Assembly (NCBI RefSeq): GCF_005080685.1
Contig: NZ_CP039371.1
Span: 2,852,001 to 2,916,000 of the forward strand
Reading direction: 5' to 3'
DNA length: 64,000 nt
From: Pseudomonas putida
GTDB taxonomy: Bacteria > Pseudomonadota > Gammaproteobacteria > Pseudomonadales > Pseudomonadaceae
The translations under genes and the position numbers were made by a program. Shown here one piece after another: positions 53,396-63,875 of this stretch. Positions within the stretch are counted from its first letter, which is position 1. The number at the start of each line of letters is the position of its first letter. Below the pieces are notes generated by a model. It had not been told where the DNA came from and made no database searches. It saw only the letters and a program-made list of their open reading frames with translations.

Positions 53396-54094
53396 CATGG
53401 ATTGTCGTGGGGGGCTTGGCTTGGCATTGAGGTTGGGTGGTTGATCCGAGGAGTGTAGCGGCGCTACTGGCCCCTTCCGCCTTTACGGCGGGCTCCTTTG
53501 TTCTTGGACAAAGGAGCGCAAAACCGCTTGCTCCCACATACGGCCCCTACGCTGCGCTTCGGGGTTCCCTCGCTTCGGCGGCTTGCGGGCCCGCGCGGCC
53601 TACGACTTGCTCCGCAAGTCTACATCTCGCGCCTCCGGCTACGCCGGAGGGTGCTTCGCACCTGGCCCTCCAGCCGCCTACGCTCGGCCTCCTGAGGTCG
53701 CGGGTAGATCAAGATCAAGAGCAAGAGCAACGGCAGGCGAATCGCTGCGCTCTCGCGGTTTACCTTCGCTTCGTGCTGGAGCGGCTGGCGCGTTCTGTCT
53801 TTCGAAGATAACGCCAGTGCAGGCGCCGCCCCTAACTTCGCGACGTCAGGAGGCCGAGCGTAGGCGCCAGTAGGGCCAGGTGCGCAGCACCCTTCGGCGT
53901 AGCCGAAGGCGCGAGATGTAGACTTGCGGAGCAAGTCGTAGGCCGCGCGGGCCCGGAAGGCGCCGTAGCGAGGGGACCCGTAGCGCAGCGGAGGGCCGGA
54001 TGCAGGAGCAAGCGGTTTTGCCTACTTTTCCCAAGATGTATGGACCGTTCCCAATCTCAATGCCAAGCCAAGCCAAGCCCCCACCAATCCGTGA
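53396..54094. repeat. 0.7-kb imperfect palindromic intergenic element
   Basis: Two arms of about 185 bp (53519-53703 and 53838-54020) are inverted copies, sharing for example CAAAACCGCTTGCTCC, CTACGACTTGCTCCGCAAGT and CGCCTACGCTCGGCCTCCTG, separated by about 135 bp. Outer arms also pair: GGGGCTTGGCTTGGCATTGA near 53411 and its inverse near 54058. The left arm has an extra piece with GCTCCTTTG...CAAAGGAGC. No protein gene is supported in it. Similar long intergenic palindromes occur in fluorescent pseudomonads; it is non-coding and probably repeated in the genome. Confidence 0.8.
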
Positions 54095-54108
54095 AGAACC
54101 TTATTAAT

Positions 54109-54789
54109 TCATAGGTCGCGACACAATATGGTCTTCCCGAGATTGCGCACGACCTGATGGTATTGACGCCTCCAGTTCGACTGCCAGAAGTCCGCTTCGG
54201 CACCAGTGTCGCCAGCTGATCGAAATTGAAGGATGTCGCTCTTGGCCAGGCATTCCGGTTGATGCTGGCAGATCATCGGAAACACGCCATAGGCTTTGAA
54301 GGTTTTCGACAGTACCTTATCGATCGCAGTGCCGGAGTACGGCGCGTGACCGATGAGCTTCCTACATCCGCCTTCCGACAAGATATAGGCGAACGTGCCC
54401 TTGGCCCTGTACCTGGCAATTCCACGATGCCAAGTGAGCCATACCTTGCCAAGCGTTGCGCCAAGAAAAAACAGCTCCGGATTGTCGCTCGCGATAAAGC
54501 GGTTGATCTGCTGGATCCTGGCGCACGGGAAGGCGACCAGCGTGGCGTCGTCCTCCAGGACCAAGGTGTTTCGATAACCTCGTTCAAGTGCAAGACATGC
54601 GCACTTTATGTGCGACTCGAAGCATCCTCGCTCGGGGTTGTGGGGGTCGGGATCGACCAGCATGAATTCAATTTTGATGCCGGCCTCGGCGAATTGTGTT
54701 GCCAGGAGATTCCGGCGGTCCTCCCGCTCGTTCAAACTGATGCACATCACGCCATCTACCGAAAGTTGGCTGAGATCCTTGCTGACCAT
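54109..54789 (-). CDS. Glycosyltransferase family 25 protein
   Basis: A 226-residue GT25 enzyme: MCISLNEREDRRNLLATQF (family start), GCFESHIKC, LVLEDDATL (the metal-binding acidic motif), TFAYILSEGGCRKLIGHAP and TAIDKVLSKTF. GT25 members add galactose or similar sugars to lipo-oligosaccharide cores, but here it is isolated from LPS genes and lies beside the long palindrome, so acquisition is possible. AGGAGC precedes the ATG. The acceptor is unknown. Confidence 0.82.
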   Translation of the reverse strand: MVSKDLSQLSVDGVMCISLNEREDRRNLLATQFAEAGIKIEFMLVDPDPHNPERGCFESHIKCACLALERGYRNTLVLEDDATLVAFPCARIQQINRFIASDNPELFFLGATLGKVWLTWHRGIARYRAKGTFAYILSEGGCRKLIGHAPYSGTAIDKVLSKTFKAYGVFPMICQHQPECLAKSDILQFRSAGDTGAEADFWQSNWRRQYHQVVRNLGKTILCRDL

Positions 54790-54956
54790 GACAAAGCTCC
54801 TATGTCTGTATGGGGTTCATACAGCCCGCAGCTTTGCCCAGTCTGTAGGACGCTTCCTTTTTTAAGGCATCAGGCCCTGGCTGCGAAAGTCCAGGATAAA
54901 ACCCGCCTTGGCGGCGAGTTTTCCCACAAACCCGACCCCGTGCTTTTTTCGACCAA

Positions 54957-55319
54957 CTAGTATCCCGATCCCCCCATGCCCCCCATGCTACTAGCACGCT
55001 CGCGACTCCTTTGCACCGCCTGGCCCGCTTGCGCACAAGTCATGAAACTCTTCTGCTCGACCTTCCCCGCAGCGTCGAAACTCACGCTGTAGGGCTGGTG
55101 CTCGTTGGCACTGGTGAACTGGTAGTCGAAACAAGTGCCCGGGCCTTCACTGCGTGCGGACTGACCGAGCGGAGGGCCGCCGATCTGCATGACCTGCGCC
55201 TGGTTCATGCCAGTTTCGACGCGTGAAACCAGCGGCTGATCGTGGTAACGCGAAGCGTTGGTGGTACAGCCTGCACTGGCGAAAAGCAGAGCGGCCAGCG
55301 TGAGAGGAAGGGTTTTCAT
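54957..55319 (-). CDS. osmE: Osmotically inducible lipoprotein OsmE
   Basis: A 120-residue lipoprotein of the SmpA/BamE-like OsmE family. The lipobox is ASAGC with Cys18. Family marks: LVSRVETGMNQAQVMQIGGP and GTCFDYQF followed by HQPYSVSFDAAGKVEQKSFM and TCAQ. It ends in a Gly/Ser/Met tail that is not part of the usual domain. It is known as an osmotic stress and stationary-phase protein at the envelope. Gap upstream is short and no special operator is seen. Confidence 0.85.
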   Translation of the reverse strand: MKTLPLTLAALLFASAGCTTNASRYHDQPLVSRVETGMNQAQVMQIGGPPLGQSARSEGPGTCFDYQFTSANEHQPYSVSFDAAGKVEQKSFMTCAQAGQAVQRSRERASSMGGMGGSGY

Positions 55320-55406
55320 GGGCGTGCTCCCGTTGTTGCCTAGGTCATGAACACTGGCCCCCTGATCATTAAAGGCCTCGCGAATGACGCTGGCAATCGG
55401 GACGAG

Positions 55407-55598
55407 TCAACCCACCTTCAGTGACGAGAGTTTTTGCTGGAGTTCGGCCATCAGACGCTGACCGGTCGCTTCCAGTACCTCGGCATAAATGGCGATGGCG
55501 CCACAAGATCGGCAGGTAACAATGGATTTCTTGTGCGGACGCACCGGTTTGACGATGTCTGTGGCATCGCATTCGAGACATTTGAGCGTGACGCTCAT
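55407..55598 (-). CDS. Small zinc-ribbon protein
   Basis: A 63-residue protein, MSVTLKCLECDATDIVKPVR to KLSSLKVG, with CLEC and CRSC pairs 20 residues apart that should bind zinc, and a C-terminal helix. GGGAG precedes the ATG by nine bases. A longer frame upstream is not supported. It resembles ECnucleoid or transcript-binding zinc ribbons only in general form. Role unknown. Confidence 0.65.
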   Translation of the reverse strand: MSVTLKCLECDATDIVKPVRPHKKSIVTCRSCGAIAIYAEVLEATGQRLMAELQQKLSSLKVG

Positions 55599-55765
55599 CG
55601 TTTTCCACTCCCTGGAATAGTGTCCTTGTCCCTTGTACCGGTTCGAGCCGGGCGGGGGCATAAGACCTATTGGTTATGCGGGATTGGAAAACGTTCCAAA
55701 ACATCGAAAAATCATGGCCGTGCCGGCTGGACTGCCGGCAAGCCACTCGCGCACCGTCGCTGCTG

Positions 55766-56017
55766 TCAACCGCTCGGAAACGCCGCCTTGAAGGGAAATT
55801 CCAGCCCGCCCTCAACCACCGGCGCCTCGGCATTCATGCGCAAGCAGTGCTGCTCGGCTTCGGCCTTGTTGGGGTAACTGGGTTTCAGGCGTTCCTTGGC
55901 GTGGTTGTCATAGATGTCGAAGCCGCCGCATACGGTTGCCGCGTAATAGCGGCTACCGATGCGAAAAGACTCCTTTTCGATCGGCACGGCCGGAACGATA
56001 ACGAATCTTGATTGCAT
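55766..56017 (-). CDS. Small hypothetical protein
   Basis: An 83-residue soluble protein, MQSRFVIVPAVPIEKESFRI to FPFKAAFPSG. The middle part (YYAATVCGGFDIYDNHAKER) and KAEAEQHCLRMNAE suggest a short alpha/beta fold. No signal peptide or membrane part. GGGAGGC precedes the ATG. Not recognised; small proteins of this look are common in Pseudomonas accessory regions. Confidence 0.6.
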   Translation of the reverse strand: MQSRFVIVPAVPIEKESFRIGSRYYAATVCGGFDIYDNHAKERLKPSYPNKAEAEQHCLRMNAEAPVVEGGLEFPFKAAFPSG

Positions 56018-56104
56018 GTTTCGTGCCTCCCCAGGCAGAGACTTTAGTATTAGCCAGGCTGGCGTAAACCAGCAAGTTCACTCATGGGGTGGCAATCGAT
56101 TGCG

Positions 56105-56275
56105 TCATGAACCCGCCATATACCGCCCGTCGGTGCGCAGGTTTTGCACGCTGCAGACCCAGCGGTGGTTGCAGCGGTAGGGGGCGCGGATGAAACGGAT
56201 GTCGGCGACTCGTTTCATGCCGCGTACCCGCAATGCCTGGGTCAATTGAGCGAGAGTCTCTGCTTCGATGGTCAT
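56105..56275 (-). CDS. 56-residue basic protein
   Basis: A short frame, MTIEAETLAQLTQALRVRGM to RTDGRYMAGS, with AGGTGA before the ATG at a normal distance. It is basic and contains RFIRAPYRCNHRWVCSVQ, two Cys nine residues apart. The first 25 residues look like a helix. It is too small for most gene callers. The competing longer frame on the same strand has odd composition. Function unknown. Confidence 0.55.
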   Translation of the reverse strand: MTIEAETLAQLTQALRVRGMKRVADIRFIRAPYRCNHRWVCSVQNLRTDGRYMAGS

Positions 56276-56445
56276 GGCTATCACCTCGTGAGATTGCCTG
56301 CATTCCTATTTCTTGACTGGCTGGTTAAGCACGGGATTCACTTTTTCGGGCCTGGGCCCGCCAGTTGGTGGCGCAAGAAAGCGGATGCGTGGTGGCTGGC
56401 GGATGCGTACAGTGCCGACAACGCCATCTTCGCAGGAGCCTGCGC

Positions 56446-56946
56446 ATGTCCAGTGCCTATTCTTTTATGCAATCTCCGGTCGGCACCCTGACCTTGGTTG
56501 CCCGTGGTGATTGCCTGGCGGCCGTACTGTGGGAAGAAGAGCGGGAAAACCGCGTGCGCCTGGGCGAGTTGCACCGTGATGACGCCAATCCGGTGTTGCT
56601 GCAGGCGGCTTGTCAGCTAGGCGAGTACTTTGCCGGCAGCCGCCAGCACTTCGACTTGCCGCTGGACTTCGCCGGTACCGAGTTCCAGCGTCAGGTATGG
56701 GCGGCGCTGTTGACCATTCCGTTTGGCGAAACCCGCAGCTACAGCGACATCGCCCGACAGATCGGCAACCCCAGCGCCGTGCGTGCGGTAGGGGCTGCCA
56801 ATGGTCGCAATCCGATCTCGATCATTACCCCATGCCATCGCGTGATCGGCGCCAGTGGCGGGTTGACCGGCTTTGCCGGTGGCTTGCCGGCCAAGCAGTA
56901 TCTGTTGGCGTTGGAAGGGCGTCAGAGCCTGGCCTTGGCCTTCTAG
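56446..56946 (+). CDS. ogt: Methylated-DNA--protein-cysteine methyltransferase
   Basis: A 166-residue Ogt/AGT repair protein that takes alkyl groups from O6-alkylguanine onto its own Cys130 in the ITPCHRVIG motif. The DNA-binding helix region FQRQVWAALLTIPFGETRSY and the Asn hinge GAANGRNP are intact. Length and layout fit Ogt without the AraC domain of Ada. AGGAGC precedes the chosen ATG; the 27-codon extension is not conserved. Its stop overlaps that of the convergent gene by four bases. Confidence 0.95.
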   Translation: MSSAYSFMQSPVGTLTLVARGDCLAAVLWEEERENRVRLGELHRDDANPVLLQAACQLGEYFAGSRQHFDLPLDFAGTEFQRQVWAALLTIPFGETRSYSDIARQIGNPSAVRAVGAANGRNPISIITPCHRVIGASGGLTGFAGGLPAKQYLLALEGRQSLALAF

Positions 56947-57185
56947 CTGATCCAGGCAGCGACCAGGCACACCACCACAGCGAGCAACGAGCCGGCCATC
57001 AGCGTGTAGTGCCGGTGGGCACGCTGCGCATGGTCACGTACTTCACGCAGGTACTGCCCTGGTGGCGGGGCATCGGGACGGTGGCGCAGACCTTCGGCGA
57101 TGTTCGCCAACTGGCCCCGGATCAACAAACCCACGAAGTAGTAGGTCGAGGCATAGCTGGCAAATGCCAACAGCAGGTACTTCAT
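56943..57185 (-). CDS. Small membrane protein, unknown
   Basis: An 80-residue protein, MKYLLLAFASYASTYYFVGL to VVVCLVAAWIS, with a hydrophobic segment at each end and a basic amphipathic middle (RHRPDAPPPGQYLREVRDHA). The ATG shares one base with the stop of the nitrilase-type gene (TGATG), so translation is coupled. The 3' end shares CTAG with ogt on the other strand. No family recognised. Confidence 0.7.
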   Translation of the reverse strand: MKYLLLAFASYASTYYFVGLLIRGQLANIAEGLRHRPDAPPPGQYLREVRDHAQRAHRHYTLMAGSLLAVVVCLVAAWIS

Positions 57186-57925
57186 CAAGACAGGCCATCC
57201 AGCGGCAGGGTGACAGCGCTGGCGCTGATGGTGTCGAACAGCACCAGGCCCTGGCTGTGCTCGTCAAGTGCCGCCAGCATGCGGCCCTGGCTGTCCCAGG
57301 CCGCAGAGCCGCCAGCACCGATGAAGCAGTCCGAGGCCCCGACGCAGTTGGCCATCAGCACGCTCATGCCCAGGGTACGTGCAACCTCAGGGTAGTGCTC
57401 ATAACCCTCGCGCAGGCCTTTTGCGGTCTTGGCCACGCTCACCAGGTAGATATCCGCGCCCAGCGCCTGCGCCTGGGCAGAGTGCTCGATGAACATCGAC
57501 TCGTAGCAGATGGCGGGGGCGATGCGGTGCACACCGGCCCCGAACACCACCGGCTGGCTTGCCGGGCTGAAGAACGGCAACTCATCGGCGTGCAGGCGTT
57601 GCTTGGCGTACTCCAGGCGCGGCGCGCCGGGACTTAGGATCGGCATGCCGATGCGAATGCCGTCGGGGGTGGGCAATGGCAGGCCGACGGCCACCGTGAT
57701 GCCATGGCGGTCGCAGGCCGCCTGCAAGGGATCGAGCCGGGACGACGACAGCGGCAATGCCACCTGACGCGCCAGTGCAGGCTCGTAGCCTGTCAGTGAC
57801 AACTCGGGAAACACCACCAGCCCTGCGCCCTGTGCTGCAGCCTGATCGATGCAGTACAGGTGCCGCTCGAGATTGCGCTGCAGGTCGCCCTTGTATGCAG
57901 CCAATTGCACGGCGCATAGCTTCAT
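57185..57925 (-). CDS. Carbon-nitrogen hydrolase (nitrilase superfamily)
   Basis: A 246-residue enzyme with the Glu-Lys-Cys triad: E41 in VVFPELSLTGYEP, K108 in EYAKQRLHADE and C140 in APAICYESMF. Members hydrolyse amides or nitriles; this branch is close to small omega-amidase and aliphatic-amidase-like proteins, substrate unknown. The start at MKLCAVQL was chosen; an ATG four codons earlier is possible. The small membrane gene is translationally coupled downstream. Confidence 0.88.
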   Translation of the reverse strand: MKLCAVQLAAYKGDLQRNLERHLYCIDQAAAQGAGLVVFPELSLTGYEPALARQVALPLSSSRLDPLQAACDRHGITVAVGLPLPTPDGIRIGMPILSPGAPRLEYAKQRLHADELPFFSPASQPVVFGAGVHRIAPAICYESMFIEHSAQAQALGADIYLVSVAKTAKGLREGYEHYPEVARTLGMSVLMANCVGASDCFIGAGGSAAWDSQGRMLAALDEHSQGLVLFDTISASAVTLPLDGLS

Positions 57926-57997
57926 GGTGGTGCCCATCCCTGGTCCGATCGAACAGCGAGCATACTACCGCTGGCTTCACCAGTACCAGCACGGATG

Positions 57998-58513
57998 TCA
58001 AGACGTCGGACGATCCGCGAAGCGTTGGCGGAACCAGTCATCGAGCATGGCCTTCTCGGCATACAGGCGGTCGCTGCTGCTCGCCGCGCGGCCAGGGCGG
58101 CTCAGGTACATCTTGTCGCTGACCCGCTCTTGGGCCTGCCGGTCGGGCTTGCCCGGCTGGCTCAAGGTGTAGGTGAGGTCGATGGTCGGCCAGGTGATGT
58201 CGCGCATGTAGCGTACATCGTAGGCATTGGCGTGCCAGGGTTCATAACGGCCGGCCAGGTCGATGTCGCGGATATCGATGGCCAGGTGCTGGCCGGGTTG
58301 CAGGTAACGCTGACCCAGCTTCTGCAGGTACTCGGTCAGGGTTTTCATCACATACGCATCGGCGCCGCGCTCGTAGCCAGCACTGTCGAGGCTGGCGTCG
58401 CGGAATTTTTCCGGATGGTCGAAACGGACCTCGACCTGCCCGCTGGGGGCGGCTTGTGCCATGCTGTCCATTGCCAATGCCACGAGCACGGCATACACAA
58501 GGGATGTACGCAT
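57998..58513 (-). CDS. DUF3016 exported protein
   Basis: A 171-residue protein with a signal peptide (MRTSLVYAVLVALAMDSMAQ, cleavage near AQA) and a DUF3016 domain: VEVRFDHPEKFRDASLDS, LTEYLQKLGQRYLQPGQHL, IDIRDIDLAGRYEPWHAN, VRYMRDITWPTIDLTYTL and EKAMLDDWFRQRFAD. Its periplasmic role is unknown. It is monocistronic by spacing, with the divergent phosphatase gene 74 bp away. Confidence 0.88.
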   Translation of the reverse strand: MRTSLVYAVLVALAMDSMAQAAPSGQVEVRFDHPEKFRDASLDSAGYERGADAYVMKTLTEYLQKLGQRYLQPGQHLAIDIRDIDLAGRYEPWHANAYDVRYMRDITWPTIDLTYTLSQPGKPDRQAQERVSDKMYLSRPGRAASSSDRLYAEKAMLDDWFRQRFADRPTS

Positions 58514-58587
58514 GATGCACCTCCGGGCTGGCTGTGTGTTCGATCATTTTACCCCTGCCCGTGGCGCAACCGCAGAGGAACATTGTA

Positions 58588-59283
58588 ATGAGCCGGTTTC
58601 GGCAAGTGACAGCCAACGCCCACGGGCGTGATCTCGCCGTCGGTGATATCCATGGGCACTTCCGGCGCCTGGAGCAAAGCCTCGAGGCCGTGGGGTTCGA
58701 TCCGGCCCGCGATCGACTGTTCAGCGTAGGCGACCTGGTCGACCGTGGGCCCCATAGCGAAGAGGCCCTGGAATGGCTCGCACGCCCCTGGTTCCATGCG
58801 GTACAAGGCAACCATGAGTCGCTGGCGATTACCCTGTTGCGCGGCGGCCGCCTGGAGCTGGACATGTACCGGGCGGCGGGCGGTAGTTGGTTCATCGACA
58901 TGCCGGCGGTGCAGCAGCAGCGCTATGTCGAGGCGTTCGCGCAGTTGCCCATTGCCATGGAGGTGCAAACCGAAGCCGGCCTGGTCGGCCTGTTGCACGC
59001 CGACAGTCCCTTCGCCGACTGGGCCACCCTGCGCGCCAGCCTGCAAGCGATGGCCGATCCGCAGGTGATCGAGGTGTGCCAGTGGTCGCGGCGCCGGCTC
59101 AAGGACGGTGACAGCGAACCGGTCGCAGGCCTGCGTGCGTTGCTGGTGGGCCACACGCCGGTGCTGCGCGCCAAGTGCCTGGGCAATGTCTGGCACCTGG
59201 ACACCGGCGGTTGGACCAACGGCTATTTCAGCCTGATGGAACTGGGCTCCTTGAGGGTGATCAGCCCCACGCCAGACGCATGA
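58588..59283 (+). CDS. Serine/threonine phosphatase, PrpA-like metallophosphoesterase
   Basis: A 231-residue PPP-family phosphatase with GDIHGH (19-24), GDLVDRGP (48-55) and GNHE (74-77), then HADSPF and GHTPV supplying the remaining metal His residues. It dephosphorylates phosphoserine, -threonine or -tyrosine proteins or small phosphates in the cytoplasm, with Mn. AGAGGA precedes the ATG; 18 more upstream codons are not conserved. The end overlaps the convergent LysE gene by 23 bp. Confidence 0.9.
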   Translation: MSRFRQVTANAHGRDLAVGDIHGHFRRLEQSLEAVGFDPARDRLFSVGDLVDRGPHSEEALEWLARPWFHAVQGNHESLAITLLRGGRLELDMYRAAGGSWFIDMPAVQQQRYVEAFAQLPIAMEVQTEAGLVGLLHADSPFADWATLRASLQAMADPQVIEVCQWSRRRLKDGDSEPVAGLRALLVGHTPVLRAKCLGNVWHLDTGGWTNGYFSLMELGSLRVISPTPDA

Positions 59284-59875
59284 GCAGCGCCGAGGCCAGC
59301 ATTATCAGCATCGCCCCGCAAGCGCGCTCGAGCCAGGGCAGGGCGCGGGTGAAGCGCCGCAGCACGCGACGGTTGCCGATCACCAGCGCCACCAGCAGGT
59401 CCCATAACAGCACGATGGTGAACATCCAGCCGGCATAGGTCAGTTTCCAGGCCAGGCTGGAGCTGGCGACCATGCTCGCCAGGCTGGCGTAGAACAATGC
59501 ATTCTTCGGGTTGAGCACCCCTGAGGCGAAACCCATGCCCAGGTTGCGCCAGCCGCTGGTGCTGGTGGCGCGCCCATCGATGGCGGTGAGGTCGGATTGC
59601 CCGGCATGACGCAGGAACAATCCGCCGATGTATAGCAGGTAGGCGGCGCCCGCCAGTTGCAGGGCGATGAACCACGCACTGCCTTCGCGCAGCACCCCGA
59701 GGCCGGCGAATGCCATGGCGATGAACAGCCCGTTGGCCAGGGCGATGCCCAGGCAGGCTCCGCTGGCGGCTCGCCAACCGGCGTTGATCGAGGTGCGCGC
59801 GACCAGGAAGAAGTCCGGGCCGGGAGACAGCAGGGCAAGGAAATGGGCGAGGGCGACGATCACGAACTGCTCCAT
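59261..59875 (-). CDS. LysE-family amino acid exporter
   Basis: A 204-residue membrane protein with five to six hydrophobic segments. The N-terminal LLSPGPDFFLVARTSINAGW is the LysE/RhtB motif, and AASGACLGIALANGLFIAMA and LNPKNALFYASLAS (the conserved NPK segment) follow. It exports amino acids or similar metabolites. It is on the same strand as the following AraC gene, which starts upstream of it, with 65 bp between. Confidence 0.92.
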   Translation of the reverse strand: MEQFVIVALAHFLALLSPGPDFFLVARTSINAGWRAASGACLGIALANGLFIAMAFAGLGVLREGSAWFIALQLAGAAYLLYIGGLFLRHAGQSDLTAIDGRATSTSGWRNLGMGFASGVLNPKNALFYASLASMVASSSLAWKLTYAGWMFTIVLLWDLLVALVIGNRRVLRRFTRALPWLERACGAMLIMLASALLMRLAWG

Positions 59876-59940
59876 GGAACTGGCTTTCTCTGGTGGAAGA
59901 AAGCGCAGTCTGCGAGTGTGGCGCCTACCCGTATTGAAGA

Positions 59941-60765
59941 TTATTGCGCCGGCGCGTGAGCCTGGCGATATTGCCCCGGTGTGATCCCGACGTGGGCCTT
60001 GAACACCCGCTGGAAGTGCGCCTGGTCGGCAAACCCCAGGTGGTAGGCGACATCGGCCAGGGCCAGGCCTTGGCCGAGCATCTGTCGGCCCTGGTTCACC
60101 CGGGCATTGAGCAGGTAGGCATGTGGGGTCAGCCCAGTGGCGGCGCGGAACGCCCGGATCAGTTGGTAGCGGCCCATACCGGCTGCTTCGGCAAGCACGT
60201 CGAGGCTGAGCTGGGCCGGGCCTTCGATGTCGATCCGGGAGGTCAGTGCACGCAGCGTTGCCGGTGCCAGGGCGGGCGCAGGAGCCGCCTCCAGCGTAGG
60301 CTGTTGGGCAAAGGCGTGATCACCCAGGAAGGCCACCAGCGCAGCTTCCTTTTCCAGTGTGGCGGCATTGGAGAACAGCACATCGTTGAGCTCGCAGAAC
60401 TGCCGATACAGCTGCGGGCAGCGACTGATGCGCGCCGCAGCGCCAGGCGCGGCGCAGGCAAGGCCCGCTTCCAGGCGCAGTTCCGTCAGCCAGTCGGCAT
60501 GCACGTGCAGCATCTGGTAGCTCCAGGCTTGGCCGGGTTCGGGGTTGCAGGCATGCACCCGCTGCGCCGGCACCAACACCAGAGTACCAGGCGTCAGGCG
60601 TTGCTGGCCGCCAGCGGCGCCGGTGAACTGGCTGTAGCCGGCATCCACTGCGCCGATGGAAAAGGTCGGGTGGCTATGGGCCTTGTAGCAGGCGCGGCTG
60701 TGGCAGGCACGGCGGCTCTCCACGAAGGGCAGCGCCGGATCGCGCCAAAGCTCGTTACGAGACAT
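59941..60765 (-). CDS. AraC-family transcriptional regulator
   Basis: A 274-residue regulator: N-terminal cupin-like sensor (CHSRACYKAHSHPTFSIGAV, TPGTLVLVPAQRVHACNPEP) and C-terminal double HTH (LDVLAEAAGMGRYQLIRAFR and LADVAYHLGFADQAHFQRVF). This AraC subtype commonly sits beside LysE exporters and responds to an amino acid or derivative. It has one LysE gene on each side; the divergent one is the more likely target, with 130 bp of shared promoter region. Confidence 0.92.
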   Translation of the reverse strand: MSRNELWRDPALPFVESRRACHSRACYKAHSHPTFSIGAVDAGYSQFTGAAGGQQRLTPGTLVLVPAQRVHACNPEPGQAWSYQMLHVHADWLTELRLEAGLACAAPGAAARISRCPQLYRQFCELNDVLFSNAATLEKEAALVAFLGDHAFAQQPTLEAAPAPALAPATLRALTSRIDIEGPAQLSLDVLAEAAGMGRYQLIRAFRAATGLTPHAYLLNARVNQGRQMLGQGLALADVAYHLGFADQAHFQRVFKAHVGITPGQYRQAHAPAQ

Positions 60766-60895
60766 CGATGGTTCCTCGGACAGGCCGTCAGCTTAGCAGT
60801 GCAGGGCGTGCGGCCGTACAGATTTCTCCGGCAGCTGTACCTTGACCCGAGCCTGCGGCGCCTCGACAGTAGCAGGCTGTTGCAAGGAGAACGAA

Positions 60896-61519
60896 ATGGA
60901 CCTGTCGAGCCTGCTGCTATTCATTCCCGCCTGTTTCGCCCTGAACATGGCGCCGGGGCCGAACAACCTGCTGTCGTTGCACAATGCCAGCCGCTTCGGC
61001 CTGCGCACCGCCTGCCTGGCCGGTGGCGGACGTCTGCTGGCCTTCGCCGGCATGATCGCCCTGGCGGCGATGGGCCTGGCGGTGGTGCTGCACACCAGCG
61101 AATACCTGTTCCTGGCGATCAAGGTGGTCGGCGCCGCCTACCTGTTCTACATCGCCTGGCAGCTGTGGCGGGCACCGGTGGGTGCGGCAACCCACGTCGA
61201 CGAGCAGCCCCGCAGCGGCTGGCGCCTGGCGCGCCAGGAATTCTGGGTGGCCGCAGGCAACCCCAAGGCGATCCTCATCTTCACGGCCTTCCTGCCGCAA
61301 TTCGTCGCGGTGAACAGCAGCACCCCGGTGAGCCAGCAATTTCTCTGGCTGGGCGTGCTGTTCCTGCTGCTGGAATGGGCGGCCATCGCCATCTACGCAG
61401 GGCTTGGCGCCTATCTGCAGCGTTGGTTCGAGCAACCTGGACCACGGCGGCTGTTCAACCGGGTCAGTGCCTCGCTGCTCGGTTGCGCGGGCCTGGGCTT
61501 GCTGGCCGCGCGGCGCTGA
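60896..61519 (+). CDS. LysE-family exporter, divergent from AraC
   Basis: A 207-residue exporter starting MDLSSLLLFIPACFALNMAP; NMAPGPNNLLSLHNASRFG is the family motif, with the typical GNPKAILIFTAFLPQF segment. AAGGAGAA lies five bases before the ATG, and 18 open codons upstream are ignored. It is divergent from the AraC gene and three bases from the end of ppiC. Probably induced by its substrate through the AraC protein. Confidence 0.92.
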   Translation: MDLSSLLLFIPACFALNMAPGPNNLLSLHNASRFGLRTACLAGGGRLLAFAGMIALAAMGLAVVLHTSEYLFLAIKVVGAAYLFYIAWQLWRAPVGAATHVDEQPRSGWRLARQEFWVAAGNPKAILIFTAFLPQFVAVNSSTPVSQQFLWLGVLFLLLEWAAIAIYAGLGAYLQRWFEQPGPRRLFNRVSASLLGCAGLGLLAARR

Positions 61520-61522
61520 GCC

Positions 61523-61798
61523 TCAGTCGCGGTAGAAGGTCTGCACCAGGTGATAGCCGAACTTGCTCTTGATCGGCCCATGCACCACGCGCAGGGGTTT
61601 CTTGAAGATCACCTGGTCGATGGCGCCGACCAGTTGACCTGGGCGAACTTCGCCCAGGTCGCCACCGCGCTTGCCCGAGGGGCAGGTGGAAAACTTCTTG
61701 GCCAGCACGTCGAAGGCCTCGCCGTTGGCGATACGCTGCTTGAGCTTTTCGGCCTCTTCAGCGGTCTTGACCAGGATATGGCGGGCTTGAGCTTTCAT
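61523..61798 (-). CDS. ppiC: Parvulin-type peptidyl-prolyl isomerase
   Basis: A 91-residue cytoplasmic single-domain parvulin: ARHILVKTAEEAEKLKQRI, FSTCPSGKRGGDLGEVRPGQ and GPIKSKFGYHLVQTFYRD are the active-site blocks, with conserved His and Cys. It speeds cis-trans turns at prolines. Start MKAQARHILV matches E. coli PpiC; a 12-codon longer frame is not used. It lies downstream of the acetoacetyl-CoA synthetase gene on the same strand. Confidence 0.95.
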   Translation of the reverse strand: MKAQARHILVKTAEEAEKLKQRIANGEAFDVLAKKFSTCPSGKRGGDLGEVRPGQLVGAIDQVIFKKPLRVVHGPIKSKFGYHLVQTFYRD

Positions 61799-61833
61799 GG
61801 GGCACCTGTACTTCGGGCAAAAAAAGGCCGTCA

Positions 61834-63792
<1,959 letters not shown>

Positions 63793-63817
63793 GCCGAACC
63801 TCCTGTCGTTGCCTGTG

Positions 63818-63861
63818 GGGCCCTATCGCCGGCAAGCCGGCTGCAACAGGCGGTAGGGCCC
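63818..63861. repeat. REP-like hairpin
   Basis: GGGCCCTATCGCC pairs with GGCGGTAGGGCCC at 12 of 13 positions around a loop containing GGCAAGCCGGCTGC. It lies between the acetoacetyl-CoA synthetase start and the end of the next upstream gene. Confidence 0.65.
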
Positions 63862-63875
63862 TCGACTGTAACGCT

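Noticed and set aside
53437..53811. Short open frames inside the long palindrome
   Set aside because: Several frames are open on both strands because the arms are GC-rich mirrors; they lack ribosome sites and sensible composition.
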